A model generated the notes under the pieces. That model was not told where the DNA came from and searched no databases. It saw only the letters and a list, made by a program, of their open reading frames with translations. This document shows positions 22,468 to 30,848 of a DNA stretch of 36,904 bases, piece after piece (position 1 is the stretch's first letter; every line of letters starts with the position of its first letter). The position numbers and the translations under genes are program-made. This DNA comes from JABMMZ01 sp040386935. Its GTDB lineage: Bacteria > Bacteroidota > Bacteroidia > NS11-12g > UBA955. Where the stretch lies: assembly GCA_040386935.1 (NCBI GenBank), contig JAZKEQ010000050.1, positions 1 to 36,904 on the forward strand, written 5' to 3'.

Positions 22468-22983
22468 CTAAAAATCAAACTTCATCACATTCGTTTTCAC
22501 CACATTGCTCTCATTCAATGAACGGTCAACAATCTGAAATGTATAAAACATAGAATCGGGAAATATGCCCGGATAAGGTTTGGCATTGAGCGAAAATCTT
22601 ATCTCACCGCTAATGGCCTTTGATTTTCCTGTTGGTGTCAAGTCTGTAATCCTATCATTAAAATTAACCGAATCTGTTGTCAATGGAATCGCTATTCTAG
22701 TAGCAATGCCATTGTCAACTCTGTAAACATTCACAAACAAATTATAAAAATATTTTGATCCGTAATTATAGGGTGCAAGGGTATCATCGGTATTCAGTCC
22801 AATATCCCCATCACCGTCTGTATAAGAAATAACAATATTTACTGCAGAATCTTCATTCCCCAATTTCATCTGTTCAACTTTAGTCAAGGTAATGGCCGGA
22901 ATTTTAGAATAAGGGGTGTTATCCGTTGAACAATTCTGTAACAGAAGCAAAAGAATGGCTATAATACTATATTTTTGAACCAT
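22468..22983 (-). CDS. Lipoprotein of unknown function
   Basis: The 171-residue protein starts with a short lipoprotein signal (MVQKYSIIAILLLLLQNC, Cys18). This fixes the start at 22983 rather than the earlier in-frame ATG at 23031, which would add 16 non-signal residues. The rest is a single beta-rich domain containing the acidic loop YTDGDGDIGLNTDD, which may bind calcium, and ending VKTNVMKFDF. It resembles the small secreted or lipoprotein beta domains common in Bacteroidota, with no named family recognised. Its ATG shares two bases with the ATG of the divergent LuxE-like gene, so there is no intergenic spacer. Confidence 0.8.
   Translation of the reverse strand: MVQKYSIIAILLLLLQNCSTDNTPYSKIPAITLTKVEQMKLGNEDSAVNIVISYTDGDGDIGLNTDDTLAPYNYGSKYFYNLFVNVYRVDNGIATRIAIPLTTDSVNFNDRITDLTPTGKSKAISGEIRFSLNAKPYPGIFPDSMFYTFQIVDRSLNESNVVKTNVMKFDF
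22970..22977 (+). promoter_or_regulatory. -7 element TATTTTTG for the LuxE-like gene, inside the opposing lipoprotein gene
   Basis: A TAnnTTTG match ends 4 bp before the plus-strand ATG at 22982. Because the genes are divergent with overlapping starts, this box lies within codons 3-5 of the lipoprotein gene on the other strand. No TTG at the correct distance is seen. Confidence 0.45.
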
Positions 22984-23968
22984 GGTTGACAACCTGCTGC
23001 GAACTACTGTTTTAGGTGTAAATGAACACAATTTTGAAACTGTGGCTTTGGAGATATTCCGCTATCAAAGTATTCATTGCGAAGTTTACAACCGCTACAT
23101 CAAGCATTTGCAGTTGGATACAACAAAGATAACAAGGATAGAAGACATTCCTTACCTGCCCATCATGTTTTTTAAAAATTTTGAAGTTTGCACCAACCAA
23201 TTTGAACCGCAAATAATTTTCGAAAGCAGTAGCACAACCGGCACAGGCATCAGCAAACACTATGTAAAATCACTCGATTGGTACAATACCGCTTTCAGGA
23301 AATCCTTTGAACATGCTTTTGGTTCCCCTGATAATTTTTGCCACCTTGCGCTGCTTCCGGGTTATCTCGAACGGTCTAACTCTTCACTTGTCTATCAGGT
23401 TAATGATTTTATCTCTAAAAGCCAATTCAGTGAAAGTGGTTTTTATTTAAACAATCTTACAACACTAGCGCAACAACTTACAACCAATATTGAGCAACAG
23501 ATTCCAACAGTGCTGTGGGGTGTTAGTTTTGCCCTGCTCGATTTTGCAGAAAACCACAAAATAGATTTATCCAACATCCGCATTATAGAAACAGGTGGCA
23601 TGAAAGGTCGTAGGAAAGAAATCACCAGAGCTGAAATGCATGGTATTTTAAATACGGCTTTTAACACAGATTATATTTCGGGAGAATACGGCATGACAGA
23701 ATTAATGAGCCAAGCTTATGCAGATAAAGCCGGCTTATTTACTTGCGCACCATGGATGAAAGTGAAGGGTCGTGAAATAAATGACCCGTTAACACCGGCA
23801 TTCCCCGGCAAGCATTGTGTGCTTAATATCATCGACCTGGCCAATATTGATTCATGTGCATTTATAGCGACTGATGATATTGGAAAAATAGATACTGTAG
23901 GACGCTTTGAGGTTTTAGGTCGATTAGACAACAGCGATACAAGGGGCTGTAATTTACTGATAGCATAA
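22982..23968 (+). CDS. LuxE-like acyl-protein synthetase/acyltransferase
   Basis: The 328-residue protein belongs to the LuxE/PaaK-type adenylate-forming group. It has FESSSTTGTGISKHYV (a nucleotide-loop-like Ser/Thr/Gly segment) at about 78-93 and GEYGMTELMSQAY at about 237-249. A TDDIGKID motif and the closing GRLDNSDTRGCNL stand where the adenylate-forming hinge would be. In luminous bacteria LuxE activates fatty acids as acyl-AMP and acyl-enzyme. In Bacteroidota relatives occur without luciferase genes, and the substrate is unknown. The start ATG at 22982 is the only Met before the family's conserved FETVALEIFRYQ block. It is followed by a CPBP-type gene and a glycosyltransferase. Confidence 0.82.
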   Translation: MVDNLLRTTVLGVNEHNFETVALEIFRYQSIHCEVYNRYIKHLQLDTTKITRIEDIPYLPIMFFKNFEVCTNQFEPQIIFESSSTTGTGISKHYVKSLDWYNTAFRKSFEHAFGSPDNFCHLALLPGYLERSNSSLVYQVNDFISKSQFSESGFYLNNLTTLAQQLTTNIEQQIPTVLWGVSFALLDFAENHKIDLSNIRIIETGGMKGRRKEITRAEMHGILNTAFNTDYISGEYGMTELMSQAYADKAGLFTCAPWMKVKGREINDPLTPAFPGKHCVLNIIDLANIDSCAFIATDDIGKIDTVGRFEVLGRLDNSDTRGCNLLIA

Positions 23969-23984
23969 TTTCAGGTAAGTCACT

Positions 23985-23992
23985 TATTTTTG
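23985..23992 (+). promoter_or_regulatory. -7 element TATTTTTG for the CPBP-type gene
   Basis: A TAnnTTTG match ends 11 bp before the TTG start at 24004. No matching TTG upstream at 17-23 bp was found. Confidence 0.45.
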
Positions 23993-24003
23993 TCTCCAGC
24001 ATT

Positions 24004-24921
24004 TTGAAAATAATCATCAGCCAACTTCAATCGTTTATTGTTGCCCAAAAACTTTGGCATTGGATTTTATTACTGACTTTTTGCAGCATCAGTGTTTACC
24101 TGAATTACTCCGAAGGCATACAACAAAGTTTTAATCGTTATACCGGCTACCAGGAATTCTTATGCTATGTTGCCTTGTACGGTGTGCATGCGCTGGTAGC
24201 TTATTTGTTATATTGCTTCATCAATAAGGATTTCAGCATGTGGAAACACCGCAATTTTATTTTCTTATTACTTCTCAGTTTTGTCATATTTGCTTTAAGA
24301 GCAACAATATACAGGCACAATGATTTGGTAGAGCAACTCTCTTCTGAGGGTCAAAAAAGAATCAATATTTTTGTATTTAATGATGTCTTCAGATTACTTT
24401 ATCTGATAGTTCCAATAAGCATTATCTGGTGGTTCCACGACCGCAAAAATCAACCCCTATATGGTTTTTCGCTAAAAAATCACAAAGCCAAAGTTTACTG
24501 GATATTGTTATTGTGTATGGTACCACTCATTATTGGCGCAAGTTTTCTCAGCGACTTTCTAGATTATTACCCTCGCATGGGTGTATTAGAAGTCTATTGT
24601 CCGGAGCCCTGGAAAATATGGTTGTACGAACTGTTTTATGGCCTTGATTTTATTTCTATTGAATTATTTTTCAGAGGATTTATGATCATGGCATTCATCA
24701 AATATGCCGGACCGAATGCGATTCTACCCATGGCCACATTTTATCTTTCTATACATTATGGCAAACCATTGGGTGAAGCCATTAGCTCGTTTTTCGGTGG
24801 AACAATTTTAGGTGTTATTTCTTTTCACAGCCGCAGCATTTATGGTGGAATAATGGTGCATGTCGGCATTGCATGGTTAATGGAAATAGGTGGTTATATC
24901 GGCAATTTATTCAGATCATGA
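24004..24921 (+). CDS. CPBP (CAAX-type) intramembrane protease-like protein
   Basis: The 305-residue protein has about eight transmembrane helices. The C-terminal part follows the CPBP layout: ISIELFFRGFMIMAF (motif 1, about 219-233), TFYLSIHYGKPLGEA (motif 2), and IYGGIMVHVGIAWLME (motif 3). Motif 1 normally reads EExxxR, but here the first Glu is Ile. The HxxxN of motif 3 reads HVGIA. It may therefore be a degenerate or alternative member. The only usable start is TTG at 24004, just after a promoter box; the next Met would delete the first two helices. Its stop overlaps the next gene's ATG (ATGA). Confidence 0.75.
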   Translation: MKIIISQLQSFIVAQKLWHWILLLTFCSISVYLNYSEGIQQSFNRYTGYQEFLCYVALYGVHALVAYLLYCFINKDFSMWKHRNFIFLLLLSFVIFALRATIYRHNDLVEQLSSEGQKRINIFVFNDVFRLLYLIVPISIIWWFHDRKNQPLYGFSLKNHKAKVYWILLLCMVPLIIGASFLSDFLDYYPRMGVLEVYCPEPWKIWLYELFYGLDFISIELFFRGFMIMAFIKYAGPNAILPMATFYLSIHYGKPLGEAISSFFGGTILGVISFHSRSIYGGIMVHVGIAWLMEIGGYIGNLFRS

Positions 24922-26042
24922 AAAACAAACAGTACACCATCGGCACCAATGCACTGGGCTATCCGGAAACAAGAAACTTTGCAGGGCATCAGTATGATGA
25001 ATTTACTTTCAAAAAAGTGATTGATTTTTACAAGATACCATCGCATTTATTATTTAAAATAAATGGTAAAATTAACCGCAAATGGCAAAATTCCTTTAAC
25101 GATTTTGGCCTTAATGGCTGCCATTTTTTCCATTTCTTTAATGTGCTTAACGAAGGCCATCAACCTTACTTAACAACTTATGAAACACAATTACCCCGTT
25201 GGCGGGATACCGATATCGACTTTATAAAAGGTTTGAATCTTATAGAGAAAACCAATTGTCGTCAATTAATTGCCCTATCACAATGCGCTTATGAGAAACA
25301 AACTGAAATAATTCAACGCTATCGTCCTGAATTATTGGACATCATCCAACAAAAAAATCGCGTATTACTTCCGCCACAGCCATTGTTCATAAACGACATG
25401 AATGAAAAAAAATCGGTAAATAAAAAGATTGTATTTACAATTGTAGGTGCTGATTTTTTTAGAAAGGGAGGTGAAGCCATACTTCGTGCATTCTCTGTTT
25501 TGCTCAACAAAAAATCACCCGTCCAGTTGAATATTGTAAGTGCGCTTAATCATGGCGACTATGTTTCTAAAACCACTTTACAAGATCTCGCTAATGCCAA
25601 AGCCATCATAGCGCGTTATCCTGATGGCATCAATTGGATGCCGAGCTTGTCTAATACAGGTGTAAAGGAGTTATTATTAAAAACAGATGTGGCCTTATTG
25701 CCTAGTTTGGCAGAAACATTTGGGTATTTTACATTGGAGGCTCAAGCAGCAGGTTGTCCTGTTATTACAACAGACATAAGAGCCATGCCTGAAATCAACA
25801 GCAATGAAAAGGGTTGGATTATCCCTATTAAAGAATCGAGATATGATATAGACTTGGCTCATACTGAAAAGGCTTTATCTACCATCTCCGAACAACTTAT
25901 CTCATTAATTGAAGACATTGTTAATCACCCTGATATAATCAAAAGAAAAGGTGCTGAAGGATTGTTAAACATCAAACAAAAACACTCACCTTTACAGCAC
26001 AAAGAAACGCTGTATCAGCTATACAAATCTATAATTAATTAA
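24918..26042 (+). CDS. GT-B fold glycosyltransferase (GT4-like)
   Basis: The 374-residue protein has a C-terminal Rossmann half with IVFTIVGADFFRKGGEAILR (about 178-197) and the donor-binding block LLPSLAETFGYFTLEAQAAG (about 266-285), whose two Glu residues give the E-x7-E pattern of GT4 enzymes. PVITTDIRAMPEI follows as expected. The N-terminal half contains His-rich HFFHFFN. The sugar and acceptor are unknown. The start is ATG 24918, overlapping the CPBP gene's TGA, which implies translational coupling. It converges on the capsule gene cluster, so a role in surface glycans is a fair inference. Confidence 0.85.
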   Translation: MKNKQYTIGTNALGYPETRNFAGHQYDEFTFKKVIDFYKIPSHLLFKINGKINRKWQNSFNDFGLNGCHFFHFFNVLNEGHQPYLTTYETQLPRWRDTDIDFIKGLNLIEKTNCRQLIALSQCAYEKQTEIIQRYRPELLDIIQQKNRVLLPPQPLFINDMNEKKSVNKKIVFTIVGADFFRKGGEAILRAFSVLLNKKSPVQLNIVSALNHGDYVSKTTLQDLANAKAIIARYPDGINWMPSLSNTGVKELLLKTDVALLPSLAETFGYFTLEAQAAGCPVITTDIRAMPEINSNEKGWIIPIKESRYDIDLAHTEKALSTISEQLISLIEDIVNHPDIIKRKGAEGLLNIKQKHSPLQHKETLYQLYKSIIN

Positions 26043-26047
26043 ATTTA

Positions 26048-26064
26048 TATAGTTAACAACTATA
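26048..26064. terminator. Weak AT-rich hairpin between the glycosyltransferase and cpsB-like genes
   Basis: TATAGTT-AAC-AACTATA forms a perfect 7-bp stem that includes part of the cpsB-like stop codon (26060-26062). With A/T flanks on both sides it may end both convergent transcripts, though the stem is weak. Confidence 0.4.
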
Positions 26065-26806
26065 AAATACTTTTCCTGGCATTAATCACCTTGCCGAAAT
26101 CAATTTTATTAAAGCTTTTACTTTTAAAAACTTCGTCTAAAGAATTGAGGTGCTTAATATGATGGGCATCTGTTCCGAGGAAATGGTAATACCCATGCTC
26201 TATCATCCATTCTGCCAGTTTTTTAGCTTGCGGTGAATAATACCCTGAAAGCGACAATAGATTAATCTGAAATAACAAACCGTCATCTGCAATTTTTTCA
26301 ATCAATTCATAGTCTTTCTGAAGATAAACATAGCGCTCAGGGTGTGCGTACACAGGCAAATACCCCTGTGTCTTTACTTCAAACATGAGTTGTGAAAAGA
26401 AAACCGGCTGATTGAGAAAAGAAGTTTCTATAAGTAAATGGTTGCCATTAAATGTCAACAATGATTCCTTATTTCTGATTTTTTCGAGAAACACTTCATC
26501 CATGTAATACTCAGCAGCGCACTCTGTTTCAAGTGCTATATCATTTTCAACAAGTGCCTTTTGAAGTTCCGCTAATTTCCCTCGAACAATCGTAGCATCA
26601 TTGGGGTAATAAGGAAACATGACATGCGGTGTTGAAATGGTTTTTTTGTAGCCCAAATCAACAAATTTTCGCGCCATTTCCAGCGACTGCTCAATTGTTT
26701 TTGAACCATCATCGATACCGAATAATAAATGGTTGTGCATATCCCATTCAATGGGATTTTGAATGGTTTCAGCCTTTGAAGAAAACAGATTGTTGAGCCA
26801 AGTCAT
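26060..26806 (-). CDS. cpsB: PHP-family tyrosine-protein phosphatase (CpsB/YwqE type)
   Basis: It removes phosphate from the tyrosine-rich tail of the capsule BY-kinase. The 248-residue protein has the metal-binding motifs of the PHP fold: WDMHNHLLFGIDDG (about 21-34), STPHVMFPYY, AAEYYMDE, YAHPERY and GTDAHHIKH. Its ATG overlaps the kinase stop by one base (TAATG), so both are made from one message in coupled fashion. It is the last gene of the eight-gene minus-strand array. The pairing with a Wzc-like kinase is the standard regulatory couple for polymer length control. Confidence 0.92.
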   Translation of the reverse strand: MTWLNNLFSSKAETIQNPIEWDMHNHLLFGIDDGSKTIEQSLEMARKFVDLGYKKTISTPHVMFPYYPNDATIVRGKLAELQKALVENDIALETECAAEYYMDEVFLEKIRNKESLLTFNGNHLLIETSFLNQPVFFSQLMFEVKTQGYLPVYAHPERYVYLQKDYELIEKIADDGLLFQINLLSLSGYYSPQAKKLAEWMIEHGYYHFLGTDAHHIKHLNSLDEVFKSKSFNKIDFGKVINARKSIL

Positions 26807-29187
26807 TATTGACGGTTAAATACAAACTTCATTAACTTCCTGTACCATTTATCTTTCGGATTATCCTCCTCGTAATAGCCATAGCCGTAGCCATAACCAT
26901 AACCGTAAGAATTACCATACGCATTGGCACTGTTCACATCATTGACAACAACAGATAAATTTGTAAAGTTTTTACTGCTGTAAATATTGTTGATATTGGT
27001 AATCACGTTTTCTTTTGAATACCCTGATCTGACAATATAGATAGACAAATCGCATTTTTTAAATACGTTGCTTGCATCAGTCACTAATCCTATTGGCGGA
27101 TTGTCCGTCATAATGACATCGTACTCCTGATAAAGTTGATCGATAAGGTCGTCAAATTCATTTTTAAGCAGTAATTCATTGGGGTTTGGAGGTATAGGGC
27201 CGGCTGTTATAAAATCAAGGTTTTTAAGGCTCGAACGATTGATTGTCTCTTTCCAATTTGTCATGCCTGAAAGAATAGAACTCATCCCTCTGTTATTATC
27301 GACATTAAAACCGATATGAATTTTAGGTTTGCGCATATCCAGATCTAGCACTACAACACGCTTACCGGCTAACGCAATAATTGCAGCAAAATTGATTGCA
27401 AAGAATGTTTTACCCTCACCACTAATAGTTGAAGTTACCCCAAACAATTGCTTGCTTTTTTTAGGCAGCATGAAATCTGAATTCGTTCGAATGGAACGCA
27501 ATGATTCGCTGACAGCTGATTTAGGATTGCCATCTACTACCAATGTTGACACAGGCATCTTCCCTCTGTATGAAGGAATAGACCCAAGAATAGGTGCGAT
27601 TAATTTTGACTCTATCTGCTTCTGACTGTAAATAACATTCATCAACAAATACTTTAATACAATGTAAATAACCACCGGTAGTATCCCCCCAAGAATAAAA
27701 AATAACCAAACTTTTGAGTTATTAGGGTAAACAGGTGTATTAGATACAACGGCATCGCTTAGTATTGTGAACTCAGGTACTGTTCCTGCTTTTGAAATTT
27801 GATACTCAATTTGTTTTTCAATCAGAGAAAGATAAAATTTTTCATATAGTGAATTGAATCTTCTTAATCTATTGAGTTCAGTTTCTTTTGAAGGAAGTGA
27901 TGAGAATTCACTATTCAACTCACTAATTTTTTTATTAAGGAGGATGGTTTGCTCTGAAATATAGCGTTTGTTCTCTTTCACATAATTGAGCAATTGAGAT
28001 TTTATCATCGAAATCTCAACTTCAATTTTTCTATATGGGATAGTGACATCCTTATTGGATATTTTTAAAATTTCTCTCTCCCTAAAAAGAGTGTTTAATT
28101 GATTTATACCATCAGCAATTTCTTTATTATCGAGTCCGAATACCAACGGAATGATGTTATCTTTACTCAAATCATTCTGAATAAAGCCCAATATTTCATC
28201 AAGCGATTTACTTGATTTTGCAACTTCAGCTTTGGTCTTGTCAAGCTCTAGCATCTGTTCACTAATGCCTGCAAACGCTGTGCTCGGTGAAGTGGTTCCT
28301 GATTGCTTAACAAAATCTTCCAATTTACTCTCGTACTCATCAAGTTTCTGAGCAGTTTTCTCAATCTGTGCATCGATGTATTCAAGTGTCTGTTCCTGCG
28401 ATTTTTGTTTTTTATCCAGTGAATGCTTCAGATAGATGGTGTCAAATGCGTTAACAATTGCCCTTGCTTTTTCTTTATTACAATCTGTATAGGATATTTG
28501 TATGGTACGGGCCTGATCATTCAGTGCTATCACATTCAGATTGCTGATTATTTCTGACACCAATGCCACTTTACTATTCACCCTAAAGAAATACTGCTTC
28601 TGATCGCTGATAGAGGATTTATTCTTTTGTAATTGAAGTGCAAATTTGAAACTTCCTATAGTAACAATGTCACCAACCTTGAATTCATATGTACTATTTT
28701 CATTTTTTCCCTGATAGATTTTATATTTCAAATCATCAATAAATATCACATTAAAATCAAGATCATATGGAATAGTAGAAGGTTCTGAAAGTAAGACGAC
28801 CTTAAATGGTGAAGCATTGAATATTTCTGTTGTTAGAATATCACCTATTGCATAATATGAAATATTAAGATCAACAATTGTTAAAACATCCTGAGCAACT
28901 AATGGAGAGCGTATTAATTCTATTTCACCTGAAAGATTATCATTCTGTAAGCTACCGACAGTACTTAATCCTATATTGGAAGCCTCTTTTTGTATTTCAA
29001 GTTTTATTAATGATTGTGCCCTGTAAACAGGTTTGGTATATTTCAGATAAAAATGCCCACAAATAACCGATATCAGTATAGCAACAGGTATCCAGTACCA
29101 GGTCTTGCGCAGAATAAGGAGGAACTTATCCAGGTCAAGGCTTGATTCTTCTGAATTACCTTCTATGTAGGTGTTTTCGTCTCTCAT
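26806..29187 (-). CDS. wzc: Wzc-like polysaccharide co-polymerase and tyrosine autokinase
   Basis: The 793-residue inner-membrane protein has an N-terminal Wzz domain. Transmembrane helix 1 is at about 32-50, a large periplasmic coiled-coil region spans about 230-470, and helix 2 is at about 492-515. A cytoplasmic BY-kinase domain follows, with Walker A at SGEGKT (Lys593), Walker A' at VVLDLDMRKPK (about 612-622) and Walker B-like VIMTDNPP. The tail (about 757-775) has Tyr-Gly repeats, giving seven Tyr in 13 residues, the autophosphorylation cluster. It would drive polymerisation and export of a capsule or exopolysaccharide with the export protein upstream (3-nt gap), and is reversed by the phosphatase downstream. 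Confidence 0.95.
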   Translation of the reverse strand: MRDENTYIEGNSEESSLDLDKFLLILRKTWYWIPVAILISVICGHFYLKYTKPVYRAQSLIKLEIQKEASNIGLSTVGSLQNDNLSGEIELIRSPLVAQDVLTIVDLNISYYAIGDILTTEIFNASPFKVVLLSEPSTIPYDLDFNVIFIDDLKYKIYQGKNENSTYEFKVGDIVTIGSFKFALQLQKNKSSISDQKQYFFRVNSKVALVSEIISNLNVIALNDQARTIQISYTDCNKEKARAIVNAFDTIYLKHSLDKKQKSQEQTLEYIDAQIEKTAQKLDEYESKLEDFVKQSGTTSPSTAFAGISEQMLELDKTKAEVAKSSKSLDEILGFIQNDLSKDNIIPLVFGLDNKEIADGINQLNTLFREREILKISNKDVTIPYRKIEVEISMIKSQLLNYVKENKRYISEQTILLNKKISELNSEFSSLPSKETELNRLRRFNSLYEKFYLSLIEKQIEYQISKAGTVPEFTILSDAVVSNTPVYPNNSKVWLFFILGGILPVVIYIVLKYLLMNVIYSQKQIESKLIAPILGSIPSYRGKMPVSTLVVDGNPKSAVSESLRSIRTNSDFMLPKKSKQLFGVTSTISGEGKTFFAINFAAIIALAGKRVVVLDLDMRKPKIHIGFNVDNNRGMSSILSGMTNWKETINRSSLKNLDFITAGPIPPNPNELLLKNEFDDLIDQLYQEYDVIMTDNPPIGLVTDASNVFKKCDLSIYIVRSGYSKENVITNINNIYSSKNFTNLSVVVNDVNSANAYGNSYGYGYGYGYGYYEEDNPKDKWYRKLMKFVFNRQ

Positions 29188-29190
29188 GTT

Positions 29191-29982
29191 TTATTTGGTT
29201 GCAAAGCTGTTAACTAATACTGAAAATGTCAGTAAAACCTGAACGATATTGATAATAAATAAATTATCCCTTACACTTTCAGCCACTGGCCTTCTCACAG
29301 GTTCAATATAGATAATATCATCAGGTTTCAGGCTAATGATGGAACTTTTCATATCGGCAATTGTTCTTAAATTCACGATTGCGACTTCAGGGTTTTTCAA
29401 ATCCCCTCTGATAATGCGGATATTGTAACCTCTTGTCTGGTCGGTTAAACCGCCATACAAAGCAATAGCTTCCAATAAATTCATATTGGGATTTGTAAAG
29501 GGAATTATCTGACCACCCTTCCCACCTAAAACAATCACTCTTTTATTGATAATTTTTGATATCACAAATACCTCGTTGTAGTATGTTTCATATTTTGACG
29601 ACAACAAACTATCAAGTTTGGCAAGCGTTAGCCCTTTAACTACTACTTTACCGATAACCGGAAAAAGGCAGAAACCGGCCTCTGTAACCTCAAATGAAGG
29701 CTTTTCTACACTCAGACTATTGACATCGCCAACAGCTGTCCCACCTGCACTGACAAGCTTTCCTGAGGGATCAATGATAGATTCACCAAGATTCGTATAA
29801 AGCGAAAATTGAATCCTGTCACCAACATTTATAGGATAATCAATGATTGTTTTCTGATAAGCCGAATGCCAATTAACATCCTTATCTTCTGCGGTCAAAA
29901 TAACATTCGATGTATAGGATTTACATCCTGAAAGAATGGTGATAACAGCTAAGAAGAAAATCAGATAGTTGATATGTTTCAT
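29191..29982 (-). CDS. Wza-like outer-membrane polysaccharide export lipoprotein
   Basis: The 263-residue protein has a lipoprotein signal (LAVITILSGC, Cys20). A polysaccharide-export domain begins YPINVGDRIQFSLYTN (about 49-64). Soluble ligand-binding beta-grasp segments follow (VIVLGGKGGQIIPFTNPNMN and DDIIYIEPVRRP), and a hydrophobic C-terminal helix at about 241-258 suits an outer-membrane pore. It is shorter than E. coli Wza, as is common in this phylum. Its ATG overlaps the rmlA stop by 4 nt (ATGA). It should dock onto the Wzc-like kinase encoded 3 nt downstream. Confidence 0.9.
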   Translation of the reverse strand: MKHINYLIFFLAVITILSGCKSYTSNVILTAEDKDVNWHSAYQKTIIDYPINVGDRIQFSLYTNLGESIIDPSGKLVSAGGTAVGDVNSLSVEKPSFEVTEAGFCLFPVIGKVVVKGLTLAKLDSLLSSKYETYYNEVFVISKIINKRVIVLGGKGGQIIPFTNPNMNLLEAIALYGGLTDQTRGYNIRIIRGDLKNPEVAIVNLRTIADMKSSIISLKPDDIIYIEPVRRPVAESVRDNLFIINIVQVLLTFSVLVNSFATK

Positions 29983-30842
29983 TTTTTAATTAATTTAATT
30001 AAATAGTCGCCATAACCACTTTTAGTAAGGGGTTGAGCAATTGTTTCAAGTTGTTTATTATCGATAAAACCCATGCGCCATGCTACTTCTTCAATACTGC
30101 CAATTTTTAATCCTTGTCGTTCTTCAATCACTTGTACAAATTGACCTGCCTGCATTAAACTTGCAAAAGTTCCTGTATCAAGCCAGGCTGTTCCGCGCTG
30201 CAAGATACCTACTTTTAATTGTCCGCGTTTCAGATATTCTTTATTGACATCCGTTATTTCATACTCACCTCTTGGTGATGGCTGAAGATTTTTTGCAATT
30301 TCAACCACGGAGTTATCGTAAAAATAAAGTCCTGGTACTGCATAATTTGATTTAGGCGTCACCGGCTTTTCCTCAATGCTAATGGCCACATTTTTTTCAT
30401 CAAATTCAACAACACCGTAGCGTTCCGGATCACTTACATGATAGGCATAAATAACACCACCGTCAGGATTATTATTTTCCTGTAACAATGTTTGCAGTGA
30501 TGCGCCAAAGAAAATATTATCACCCAAAATTAGTGCTACTTTATCGTTGCCTATGAATTGTTCTCCTATTACGAAAGCCTGTGCGAGTCCGTTAGGTACG
30601 GCTTGTTCAGCATAGGAAAATTCGCAACCCAATTGTTTACCATCACCTAATAATTTTTTAAAATGGGGTAAATCATGTGGTGTTGAAATAATCAGAATTT
30701 CTCTGATACCTGCCATCATTAAAGTTGACAGGGGGTAATAAATCATGGGCTTGTCGTAAACCGGCATCATCTGCTTGCTCATGGCAAGTGTCAATGGGTG
30801 TAATCTGGTGCCGCTACCGCCTGCTAAAATTATTCCTTTCAT
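29979..30842 (-). CDS. rmlA: Glucose-1-phosphate thymidylyltransferase
   Basis: It makes dTDP-glucose from dTTP and glucose 1-phosphate, the first step to dTDP-L-rhamnose and other deoxysugars. The 287-residue protein opens KGIILAGGSGTRLHPLTLAMS, with the nucleotide-binding signature GGSGTRL. It also has DKPMIYYPLSTLMMAGI, LILGDNIFFG with the metal-binding Asp, EEKPVTPKSNYAVPGLYFYD, and the RGTAWLDTGT motif. Length is standard. It lies 6 nt after rmlB. The later enzymes rmlC and rmlD are not in this array. Confidence 0.97.
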   Translation of the reverse strand: MKGIILAGGSGTRLHPLTLAMSKQMMPVYDKPMIYYPLSTLMMAGIREILIISTPHDLPHFKKLLGDGKQLGCEFSYAEQAVPNGLAQAFVIGEQFIGNDKVALILGDNIFFGASLQTLLQENNNPDGGVIYAYHVSDPERYGVVEFDEKNVAISIEEKPVTPKSNYAVPGLYFYDNSVVEIAKNLQPSPRGEYEITDVNKEYLKRGQLKVGILQRGTAWLDTGTFASLMQAGQFVQVIEERQGLKIGSIEEVAWRMGFIDNKQLETIAQPLTKSGYGDYLIKLIKK

Positions 30843-30848
30843 ATTGTA

